Shown: positions 1 through 5,825 of the stretch, in pieces
Position numbering within the stretch: the stretch's first letter is position 1
Layout: the number at the start of each line of letters is the position of its first letter
Notes under the pieces: model-generated
What the model was told of the DNA's origin: nothing
Seen by the model: only the letters and a program-made list of their open reading frames with translations
The model's database searches: none
Program-made: the position numbers and the translations under genes
Source: Pseudomonadota bacterium
GTDB lineage: Bacteria; Desulfobacterota; WTBG01; JAGOGO01
Length of the DNA: 7,617 bases
Assembly (NCBI GenBank): GCA_021160085.1
Contig: JAGHDE010000252.1
Span: 1 to 7,617, forward strand
Direction of reading: 5' to 3'

Positions 1-564
1 CCCAATTTGTGTGCAATCCGGGAACGGGAGCTGCCTGATGCCAGCTGCCGACTTTGCTTTGTCGAGATTGAAGGATATCCTGAACCGGTAACTTCGTGCA
101 CTGAACAAGCACAAGAAGGCATGGTTGTAAAGACCCGAACCGACCGGGTGTTGCGCCTTCAGCGAACCGCTTTTGAACTTATCCTTTCCACGCATCACGT
201 TGATTGTGGACACTGTGGAAAAAACCGACAATGCGAACTGCAAAAAATAGCCAGACATCTGAAGATGAAGTTGAAGCTGAAGCGGCTTCGAGCAATCCCT
301 AAAAATTTATCCATCGATGATTCTCACCCTCTTTTTACCTATAATCCTAACAAATGTGTTCTCTGCGGACGATGTGTATGGATATGTAAAGAACAGCAAA
401 GTGTAGGAACGTTAAACTTTGCCTATCGAGGTTTTAAGACGGTGGTTACTACGTTCGGAGGAGCTCCGCTGGGAGAAGCCGACTGTACTAAATGCGGAAA
501 GTGTGTTGAAGCCTGTCCAGTGGGAGCGCTGGTATTTAAAGAAACCAATCAGCAAAGAAAATGA
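1..564 (+). CDS. HoxU/NuoG-like ferredoxin subunit, 5' partial
   Basis: The reading frame is open from the first base, so the N-terminus is outside the window. Codons are numbered from base 1. A plant-type [2Fe-2S] pattern is visible at C4, C16, C19 and C33 (SCRLC, then TSC). Next is the His-Cys cluster of NuoG/HoxU proteins, HVDCGHCGKNRQC, with ligands H66, C69, C72 and C78. Two CxxCxxCxxxC [4Fe-4S] motifs follow, at C119-C129 and C162-C172, and the protein ends soon after. Adding the missing 40-50 residues gives about 235, the usual size of the HoxU diaphorase small subunit. It should pass electrons between an NAD(P)H-oxidising flavoprotein and a hydrogenase, formate dehydrogenase or similar catalytic subunit in the cytoplasm. 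The partner is presumably encoded to the left, so the exact complex cannot be named. Stop TGA is at 562-564. The domain architecture is clear; the specific complex is inference. Confidence 0.88.
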   Translation, partial: PNLCAIRERELPDASCRLCFVEIEGYPEPVTSCTEQAQEGMVVKTRTDRVLRLQRTAFELILSTHHVDCGHCGKNRQCELQKIARHLKMKLKLKRLRAIPKNLSIDDSHPLFTYNPNKCVLCGRCVWICKEQQSVGTLNFAYRGFKTVVTTFGGAPLGEADCTKCGKCVEACPVGALVFKETNQQRK

Positions 565-589
565 TATGAATAAAGGAAATGATATGAAT
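554..589 (+). repeat. 18-bp tandem duplication carrying an SD/ATG
   Basis: AAAGAAAATGATATGAAT (554-571) is followed directly by AAAGGAAATGATATGAAT (572-589); 17 of 18 bases match. The first copy contains the stop codon of the ferredoxin gene. Each copy carries an A/G-rich stretch and an in-frame ATG (566 and 584) for the Nudix gene. The single difference gives the second copy the better Shine-Dalgarno (AAAGGAA). Confidence 0.85.
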
Positions 590-1117
590 CCAAAGCCCTG
601 GCCTGTAATTCATTCCCGTCCGGGACCATCAAACAAAATTTTTTCCCTCCGGGTCGATACTACAAAATCTCCTCTTTCCGGCAAAGAACATGATTTCTAT
701 GTGATTGAGTCCCCGGATTGGGTTAATATTATTCCCATCACCTCGGACAACCAGGTGGTTATGGTCAAGCAATTTCGTCACGGCATAAAAGAGGTAACCC
801 TCGAGATCCCGGGGGGGGTTGTGGAAAAAGGGGATACTGTGGAAGAGAGCGCTGCCCGGGAACTTTTAGAAGAAACCGGTTACCGAGCCGAAGAACTGAG
901 TTTGCTGGGGATAATTCATCCCAATCCGGCTATTATTGACAATCGCTGTTATACCTATTTAGCCCGTAATCTAAAAAAGATAAACGGAGGAAATTTTGAC
1001 GAAACCGAAGATATCGAAACAGAGATTTTTCCTGTCAAACAGATTCCCAAGCTTATTAAAGACGGTGTTATTACCAACTCTCTGGTAGTGGCAGCTTTCT
1101 GGTGGTACTTTATTTGA
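584..1117 (+). CDS. Nudix hydrolase, ADP-ribose pyrophosphatase type
   Basis: This 177-residue cytoplasmic protein contains the Nudix signature at about residues 79-101, from GGVVEKGD to ARELLEETGY. It fits Gx5Ex7REUxEExGU except that Asp replaces the first Glu. The EE of LLEETG are the usual metal ligands. The upstream stretch (VNIIPITSDNQVVMVKQFRH, then EIPGG) is typical of ADP-ribose pyrophosphatases, which hydrolyse ADP-ribose to AMP and ribose 5-phosphate. That specificity is inferred from resemblance; other sugar nucleotides are possible. I prefer ATG 584 because AAAGGAA lies about 7 bases upstream. ATG 566 (six residues longer) has a weaker site, and the frame is open further left only inside the ferredoxin gene. 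The gene begins 19 bases after the ferredoxin stop, suggesting one transcript. Confidence 0.87.
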   Translation: MNPKPWPVIHSRPGPSNKIFSLRVDTTKSPLSGKEHDFYVIESPDWVNIIPITSDNQVVMVKQFRHGIKEVTLEIPGGVVEKGDTVEESAARELLEETGYRAEELSLLGIIHPNPAIIDNRCYTYLARNLKKINGGNFDETEDIETEIFPVKQIPKLIKDGVITNSLVVAAFWWYFI

Positions 1118-1126
1118 TAACAGAGG

Positions 1127-1283
1127 ATGATGAGTAATAAAAAAACAGTTTATCCCTTTTTTGCTATTCTTTGTTACTCTGTACCTTGTAAATATTTATG
1201 CTTGAGCAGTTACAATTCGTTTTCAAAACCATGCTCCGGAGTTTGGTAAAGATCTCAATATATTAAGGTTGCCATTATCGTGA
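1127..1283 (+). pseudogene. Possible decayed membrane-anchored ORF between Nudix and nicotinamidase genes
   Basis: AGAGG lies just before ATGATGAG at 1127. The literal frame gives only a 40-codon ORF of unconvincing composition (MMSNKKTVYPFF..., stop at 1247). Shifting one base at the A7 run (1139-1145) gives MMSNKK joined to QFIPFLLFFVTLYLVNIYA, a convincing signal anchor. That frame meets TGA at 1203-1205 and then continues as AVTIRFQNHAPEFGK... to another TGA at 1281-1283, which overlaps the nicotinamidase GTG. This reads like a gene remnant with one frameshift and one nonsense change. It is short, I do not recognise a family, and chance is a real alternative. If it is not coding, this 162-base gap holds nothing else I can see. 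Confidence 0.3.
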
Positions 1284-1912
1284 AAACAGGAATTATTGTA
1301 GCGGACATTCAGGGGGACTTTACGGAGTTGAAAGATGGGCCCCTGTCGGTGGAAGGGACCGACCAGAGATTTATCGATGAAATCATAAGAAACACCAGAA
1401 TGCTAAAACAGGCGGGCTTTCCAGTTATTGTTACTCAGGACTGGCATCCTGCAAATCATGTTTCATTCTACACCAATCACGAAGGAAAGAAGGCATTCGA
1501 GACAATCAGCATTCAGGGGAAAACGCAGGTTCTTTGGCCTCCTCATTGTGTTCAGAAAACCGAAGGAGCAGCTCTTTTGATTGATGATGAACTGTTTGAC
1601 GCGGTTGTGAGAAAGGGGACAAACGGAAAATATGACAGCTATTCCGGATTTGAAGACGATGGAGGATTTGAGACACCACTCAACAGCATCCTTAAAAAAT
1701 GGTCCATTACGAACCTGGTTATTTATGGTGTTGCAACCGATTACTGCGTTGAGGCAACTGCGCTGGATGGACTAAAACATGGTTATAACGTGATTGTGAT
1801 AAAAGATTTGACACGGGGAATTGATCCGGAAAGCACGAAAAGCGCTTTAGCTGAAATGGAGCAGGGCGGGGTAGTGGTATTTGATACGATTGATTTAAAC
1901 AAGTTAAAATAA
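1280..1912 (+). CDS. pncA: Nicotinamidase / isochorismatase-family hydrolase
   Basis: This 210-residue cytoplasmic protein has all the expected nicotinamidase residues. The catalytic triad is D9 (VADIQGDF), K112 (VRKGTN) and C156 (GVATDYCV). The metal-binding set is D54, H56 and H60 in QDWHPANHVSF. LWPPHCV at 85-91 and MEQGGV near the C-terminus are also typical, and the length is normal. It should convert nicotinamide to nicotinate and ammonia for NAD salvage; a related amidase substrate is possible. The start is GTG 1280, because an in-frame TAA at 1247-1249 bars any longer form and MKTGIIVADIQ is a usual beginning. The only SD candidate, AAGG at 1265-1268, is 11 bases upstream, so initiation may be weak. 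The Nudix enzyme upstream acts on the ADP-ribose half of the same cofactor. Confidence 0.9.
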   Translation: MKTGIIVADIQGDFTELKDGPLSVEGTDQRFIDEIIRNTRMLKQAGFPVIVTQDWHPANHVSFYTNHEGKKAFETISIQGKTQVLWPPHCVQKTEGAALLIDDELFDAVVRKGTNGKYDSYSGFEDDGGFETPLNSILKKWSITNLVIYGVATDYCVEATALDGLKHGYNVIVIKDLTRGIDPESTKSALAEMEQGGVVVFDTIDLNKLK

Positions 1913-1924
1913 ATCTGTTTTGCT

Positions 1925-1953
1925 TTGACAAATTTATTCTAATTATGTATGTG
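1925..1953 (+). promoter_or_regulatory. Candidate sigma70-type promoter for the cyclophilin gene
   Basis: A perfect TTGACA (1925-1930) is followed by a 17-base A/T-rich spacer and TATGTG (1948-1953), a poor -10 matching TATAAT only in its first three bases. It lies after the nicotinamidase stop and 36 bases before the cyclophilin ATG, a sensible place for a promoter. The match is by eye and the weak -10 limits confidence. Confidence 0.4.
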
Positions 1954-1988
1954 AAGGTACAAAAAAAATCAGGGTAAAGGAGGTTGTC

Positions 1989-2594
1989 ATGCGGATCATA
2001 AAAATTATTACCCCATTATTGGTTATAGTCGTTTTTGCAATTGGTATAATGGCTTTTGTTGATAAAGAAACCATAAAAAAGGAGGAAAACCCGATGGTAA
2101 TTATGGAGACATCTGAAGGCACGATAAAAATCGAACTCTGGGCCGACAAAGCGCCTATCACAGTAACAAACTTTCTGAGTTACGTTGATGAAGGATTATT
2201 TGACAGCACTATCTTCCACCGGGTAATAGAAAACTTCATGCTCCAGGGAGGAGGATTTGACGCTGATATGAAGGAGAAGGCCACCAAGGAGCCCATCAAA
2301 AACGAAGCCTCCGCCGACCTTAAAAATAATCGCGGCACCATCGCCATGGCCAGGACCAATGTCATCGACAGCGCTACCTCTCAGTTTTTCATCAATCATA
2401 AGGATAACGATTTTCTCAATCACCGCGATGATACTGCCGGAGGTTTCGGATATGCTGTGTTTGGAAAGGTTGTTGAGGGAATGGACGTGGTTGATAAAAT
2501 AAGCAAAGTCGAGACCGGCAACCGGGGATTTCACCAGGATGTTCCGCTAATACCGGTAGTTATCAAATCGGTGAAACGTTTGGAAAAGGAATAG
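1989..2594 (+). CDS. Cyclophilin-type peptidyl-prolyl isomerase, possible dual-start
   Basis: This 201-residue protein catalyses cis-trans isomerisation of Xaa-Pro bonds. The cyclophilin domain spans residues 36-198. Key signatures are [16 protein letters not shown] (75-90, with the catalytic Arg of FHR), [11 protein letters not shown] (97-107), the AMAR segment (119-122), SATSQFFIN (128-136) and [17 protein letters not shown] (155-171). It closely resembles the E. coli PpiA/PpiB sequences as I recall them. Residues 1-35 add a basic start and a hydrophobic helix (about 6-23) with no lipobox, so the full product is probably membrane-anchored or exported. ATG 1989 has an excellent SD, AAAGGAGG, 5 bases upstream. 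A second start, ATG 2094 (M36), has its own strong SD and would give a 166-residue cytoplasmic form. It is probably transcribed on its own after a 76-base gap. Confidence 0.92.
   Translation: MRIIKIITPLLVIVVFAIGIMAFVDKETIKKEENPMVIMETSEGTIKIELWADKAPITVTNFLSYVDEGLFDSTIFHRVIENFMLQGGGFDADMKEKATKEPIKNEASADLKNNRGTIAMARTNVIDSATSQFFINHKDNDFLNHRDDTAGGFGYAVFGKVVEGMDVVDKISKVETGNRGFHQDVPLIPVVIKSVKRLEKE
2081..2096 (+). promoter_or_regulatory. Internal Shine-Dalgarno and second ATG in the cyclophilin gene
   Basis: GGAGG at 2081-2085 sits 8 bases before an in-frame ATG at 2094-2096. Initiation here gives [16 protein letters not shown]..., exactly where cytoplasmic cyclophilins of the PpiB type begin. The sequence shows two complete initiation sites 105 bases apart in one frame; that both are used is inference. 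The GGAGG could instead just reflect the Lys-Lys-Glu-Glu codons. Confidence 0.5.
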
Positions 2595-2645
2595 TTGAAT
2601 TTTTTATAAAGTCTTTATTTTGAATTCCAGTAGGGTTTTATTCCC

Positions 2646-2700
2646 CGCCCCTTGGGGCGTTAAATGCTTTTAAAGATACCCCGCTGCTTGCGGCGGGGTA
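2646..2700. repeat. Pair of GC-rich palindromes, REP-like
   Basis: The 148-base gap before the molybdoenzyme gene holds two inverted repeats. The first (2646-2659) is CGCCCC/GGGGCG with a 2-base centre. The second (2677-2700) is a near-perfect hairpin: TACCCCGC and GCGGGGTA arms extended by a G-T and a G-C pair around a CTTG loop, followed by GTAGTTCG. CCCCGCC at 2643-2649 could also pair with GGCGGGG at 2692-2698, allowing an alternative fold. Neither hairpin has a good T-run behind it, so a standard terminator is less likely. The form recalls REP-type extragenic palindromes, but I cannot show that it recurs. Confidence 0.55.
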
Positions 2701-2742
2701 GTTCGTTTGGTTTGAAAAGCGTAACCAGAGAGGGGTACATTT

Positions 2743-4956
2743 ATGAAAAATTTAAACGAGCGGCTACGGGGGAAAATACCCGGCCCTGACACTGGCATTG
2801 AGATAAAAAAATCCATCTGTACTATCTGCGACCCTGATTCCCAATGCGGTCTTGATCTCTACATTAAGGATGGAAAGATAATAAAGGTTGAGGGGAGCAA
2901 GGAGAACCCTCATAATGAAGGGACTCTTTGCTCTAAGGGGGCGGCAACGCGCCAGTATGTTTACCATAATGACCGCATTAAAACTCCGTTAAAGAGAGTT
3001 GGACCCCGGGGCTCGGGAAAGTTTGAACCGGTCTCCTGGGATGAAGCGTTAGAAACAATCACTAACAATCTTGATAAAGTTAAAACCCAATTCGGTCCCG
3101 AGTCGGTAACATTTTTTTCCGGATATAGCTTCTGGTACCGACCAATCCTTCAGCGAATGGCTCAAATTTTTGGTTCTCCTAATTTCCTGACCAACGCCAG
3201 TGTTTGTCACATAGCCATGATCATGTCTCAGATACTTACCTTTGGTTTACCGGGAGGACCGGATATACGCAATGCCAAGTGTCTCTTGGTTTGGGGCACC
3301 AATCCTTTCCACAGCAGAACTGATATCGCCCGCCATCTACTGGACGCTAAAGAAAGGGGACTCAAGATTATAACGGTTGACCCCCGCTATTCACCCATGG
3401 CGGCTCAGGCTGATATCCATCTCCAATTAAGGCCGGGCACTGATGGAGCGCTTGCGTTATCAATGGCCCACGTTATGATAAATGAAGGTCTGTATGATCA
3501 GGATTTTATTCGTGACCACACCTATGGATTTGATGAATACCAGAAATACGTTCAGGAATTTTCTCCGAAAAAGGGAGAAAATCTTACTGGTGTACCGGCA
3601 GAAAAAATACGAGCCGCCGCACGTCTTTTTGCTATTACTAAGCCGGCCGCTATTATGCCTGGATCTTCGCCGGTTGTTCACCATACCAATGGCGTCCAAA
3701 ACCACTGGGCCGCTTTTGCTTTGCTTGGTCTCACCGACAATTATGATATTTCCGGAGGCAACTTTGTAGAACCGTTGAGCTATATTTATCAACCGGGAGG
3801 ATTCATCAGCCGGGAAGAAGATTTTAAACATCCTAAAAAATTTGATGAAATGGCACCCCGGATCGGTGATGATAAATTCCCGGTGTGGTCTCAACTTTTT
3901 GATGAGGCCCACGCTATACACCTGCCTTTTCAGATTCACACCGAAAAACCTTACCCAATTAAAGCGATGCTCGCCTTTGGTATCAATTACCGCATGTGGC
4001 CTGATCTCGATTTTATGGCGGAAAGTCTGGAAAAATTGGATTTTGTCGCCATCGCGGATATTTTCATGACGGAGAGTTGTAAAAGGTTTGCGGATATTAT
4101 TCTTCCGGCCTGTACCTCGGTTGAGCGCAGTGAGCTTCGCTGTTATCCGGAACGGTATGTCATCTATACTCAACCGGCAATCAAGCCGCTTTACGAATCA
4201 CGTCCGGATGTTGAGATTATTCTTGAGTTGGCAAAACGGTTAAAGCTCAATGATCCCTTGCTTTCTTCCGGATTTGAAGCAAGTCTGGACTGGATCCTCG
4301 AACCCAGCGGCATAACCATAGAAGAGTTAAAGAAAAATCCGGGCGGAATGCCGGTGCCGAACCCGATAAAGTTTCCGGAAAGAAAGTATCTTAAACAAGG
4401 GTTTAGGACCCCGTCAGGTAAGATGGAGTTTAAATCGTTGTTTTTGGAAAAGTATTCGGATTTATTCGGATATGATGCGCTTCCGGTGTACCGCCCACCC
4501 AAATACAGCCATGAGGCAACGCCCGATATGGCGAAAGACTATCCTTTTATCCTGAATACCGGAACTCGGTTGCCGATGTTTATTGGTTCCCAAACGTTCC
4601 GTTTGCCGTGGACGCGGAGCTTGAGCCCTGAACCATCTGCTGATCTCAATCCTGACGATTGTCTCCGTTTAGGGATTGAACGGGGGGATGATATTAAAAT
4701 TTCAACCCCAAAAGGCTCTATTGTGGTAAAGGCTAATATTGCAAACATGGTACAGCCGGGGGTGGTACACGTTTCTCCGGCATACATCGAAGTTAAGGTC
4801 AACAGCTTGATTGAGGCGGATTATTTCGATCCAATTTCCGGTTTTCCCGGGTATAAGTCTTTGTTGTGCAAGGTAGAGAAAGAGAAGAATGCCGGGATTA
4901 AGAAGAGGCACGGAGGCCCTTCTGCTCGGGGATCGGATAGGGGCAGTTCAGACTGA
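2743..4956 (+). CDS. Molybdopterin (bis-MGD) oxidoreductase catalytic subunit
   Basis: This 737-residue protein belongs to the DMSO reductase superfamily. A [4Fe-4S] motif with unusual spacing, C26-x2-C29-x5-C35-x27-C63, is followed by SKG, as in molybdopterin Fe4S4 domains. The molybdopterin domain follows, with FEPVSWDEAL at 94-103. C155 in NASVCHIA is the likely Mo/W ligand, so no selenocysteine is needed. Other marks are WGTNPFHSRTD, ITVDPRYSP and FADIILPACTSVERSE. The C-terminal dinucleotide-binding domain starts near 598 (YPFILNTGTRLP) and ends with SGFPGYKSLLCKVEK. There is no Tat or Sec signal, so it should act in the cytoplasm. The substrate cannot be read from sequence; thiosulfate/polysulfide reductase, formate dehydrogenase and acetylene hydratase are relatives. 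ATG 2743 has AGAGGGG 7 bases upstream. The last 14-15 residues (HGGPSARGSDRGSSD) look foreign and overlap an antisense gene remnant. Confidence 0.9.
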   Translation: MKNLNERLRGKIPGPDTGIEIKKSICTICDPDSQCGLDLYIKDGKIIKVEGSKENPHNEGTLCSKGAATRQYVYHNDRIKTPLKRVGPRGSGKFEPVSWDEALETITNNLDKVKTQFGPESVTFFSGYSFWYRPILQRMAQIFGSPNFLTNASVCHIAMIMSQILTFGLPGGPDIRNAKCLLVWGTNPFHSRTDIARHLLDAKERGLKIITVDPRYSPMAAQADIHLQLRPGTDGALALSMAHVMINEGLYDQDFIRDHTYGFDEYQKYVQEFSPKKGENLTGVPAEKIRAAARLFAITKPAAIMPGSSPVVHHTNGVQNHWAAFALLGLTDNYDISGGNFVEPLSYIYQPGGFISREEDFKHPKKFDEMAPRIGDDKFPVWSQLFDEAHAIHLPFQIHTEKPYPIKAMLAFGINYRMWPDLDFMAESLEKLDFVAIADIFMTESCKRFADIILPACTSVERSELRCYPERYVIYTQPAIKPLYESRPDVEIILELAKRLKLNDPLLSSGFEASLDWILEPSGITIEELKKNPGGMPVPNPIKFPERKYLKQGFRTPSGKMEFKSLFLEKYSDLFGYDALPVYRPPKYSHEATPDMAKDYPFILNTGTRLPMFIGSQTFRLPWTRSLSPEPSADLNPDDCLRLGIERGDDIKISTPKGSIVVKANIANMVQPGVVHVSPAYIEVKVNSLIEADYFDPISGFPGYKSLLCKVEKEKNAGIKKRHGGPSARGSDRGSSD

Positions 4957-5400
4957 GATCGGGGAGAAAATGGAAGGCGGTACCTGGCATTATGGAGACC
5001 AGCCCCAGCGGTCCAAACCGTTCAGCCCAATTTTTGAGCTGGCTGGTGCTTTTGCCTGCACGAGATCCTTGAAAGGGTTCATGGGAAGGGACGTACCATG
5101 GAGGAGAACTGCATAGAGGGGAAAGAGAGCTATAATGAAGCCGCAGGCAAGAATTCGATGCTTAACTGTTCTACCTGCCAAGAGGGCAGCGAATCCAGCC
5201 AAAATTGAGATCATTAGGATGAGCTCCTGAGGGCTTCGGTTGAGGAACGTCAGAAAAATTACGAGGGAACCGAACCCCGAGCCGAGGAGATTTGCCGCGT
5301 ATATGCGAAAGATATGCTTTCGGTACACCGTAAGGCCAAGCCCGACACAGAAGGCTGCGAGGAAAAAAGGAATATGGATGTTAAGTTCGCCTGATTTTTT
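4911..5400 (-). pseudogene. Remnant of spermidine-synthase-like polytopic membrane protein
   Basis: On the minus strand, starting near 5395, the sequence reads NIHIPFFLAAFCVGLGL, then IYAANLLGSGFGSLVIFL, further hydrophobic segments and SLPMNPFKDLVQA. This resembles the membrane part and linker of fused membrane/spermidine-synthase-like proteins. That frame soon loses sense and stops at 4990-4992. After a one-base shift near 5054-5066 the pattern resumes as QLKNWAERFGPLGLVSIM, then FHFLPDLSLN and PIPEQKGL, ending at about 4913. The family's Rossmann aminopropyltransferase-like domain should follow but is absent, as are the N-terminal helices. It is therefore cut at both ends and frameshifted. 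A GTG at 5425-5427 could start translation of the first part (145 codons), overlapping the next gene by 17 bases. The family assignment is from memory of motifs, so moderate. Confidence 0.6.
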
Positions 5401-5410
5401 AAACGGCAAG

Positions 5411-5728
5411 CTAAGGCGCGGATTCACCCGTCGCCTTGAGCGACTTGTTGCCTGTTGATGTTGCCACGGCTTGTTTTTCCCCTGGCAGATACCTGAAGTA
5501 TAGAGACAGGTCGATTGCCACCAGGACCATGTTGAGAGCATAAAGCACGATAATCCAATCCATGGAGTAAAAGAGCTTGTGAATGACTCCGCAGGCATAG
5601 CCGAAGCAGAGAATTGCCATAAAGAGGGGACTCTTTCCTGAAACGATCTTCGTTCTTATGGATTTTGCGATTGATATCGGCCAGCTTACGCCAAAGCAAA
5701 TCAGCATTGTTGCTTCAAAAATGCTCAT
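5411..5728 (-). CDS. Small conserved membrane protein, three helices
   Basis: This 105-residue protein starts MSIFEATMLICFGVSWPISI. Three hydrophobic helices are visible at about residues 3-20, 34-53 and 57-77, followed by a polar tail rich in Ser, Thr and Lys. The features I recognise from small conserved proteins of anaerobes are FGVSWPISIAKSIRTK, GKSPLF, a Gly-Tyr...His-Lys segment and IDLSLYFRYLP. The first Pro-x-Ser near a helix end recalls PQ-loop/SemiSWEET half-transporters, but that link is inference and the function is unknown. An upstream ATG at 5758 would add 10 residues, but it has no SD and the added residues look non-native, so I prefer 5728 (weak GAGA upstream). Its end overlaps the remnant downstream. 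No paired partner gene is visible. Confidence 0.75.
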   Translation of the reverse strand: MSIFEATMLICFGVSWPISIAKSIRTKIVSGKSPLFMAILCFGYACGVIHKLFYSMDWIIVLYALNMVLVAIDLSLYFRYLPGEKQAVATSTGNKSLKATGESAP

Positions 5729-5784
5729 TGTCTCAATTCCATTCCCGGTTGAACGCATTGATAGATGATAATGATTTAATTAGT

Positions 5785-5821
5785 TGGAAAACCTGAACAT
5801 TTGATTCCGTTAGGTTCAGGT
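5785..5821 (-). terminator. Rho-independent terminator of the 426-residue ferredoxin gene
   Basis: On the minus strand, ACCTGAAC (5821-5814) pairs perfectly with GTTCAGGT (5798-5791) around a 15-base loop, and the stem is followed by TTTTCC. It begins 4 bases after the stop codon at 5826-5828. The loop is large and the T-run short, so efficiency may be modest. It separates the ferredoxin gene from the small membrane protein gene. Confidence 0.6.
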
Positions 5822-5825
5822 CATC

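Noticed and set aside
419..583. Upstream extension of the Nudix frame to an ATG at 419
   Set aside because: It overlaps the second [4Fe-4S] motif of the ferredoxin subunit in another frame, and a good SD lies just before ATG 584.
1203..1205. In-frame TGA as a selenocysteine codon in the 1127-1283 ORF
   Set aside because: No SECIS-like hairpin was evident just downstream, and the same ORF also needs a frameshift. Decay is simpler.
2595..2640. Terminator after the cyclophilin gene (ATAAA/TTTAT near 2604-2618 followed by TTT)
   Set aside because: The stem is five A/T pairs and too weak to support a terminator call.
3460..4173. A 237-codon open frame on the minus strand inside the molybdoenzyme gene
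   Set aside because: It is fully antisense to a clearly conserved domain, has a basic, low-complexity composition and matches no family I recognise.
5428..5598. First 57 codons of the minus-strand ORF ending at 4990
   Set aside because: They overlap the intact small membrane protein in another frame and read as non-protein-like (many Trp, Ser, Gln, Arg). Only the later part shows family features.
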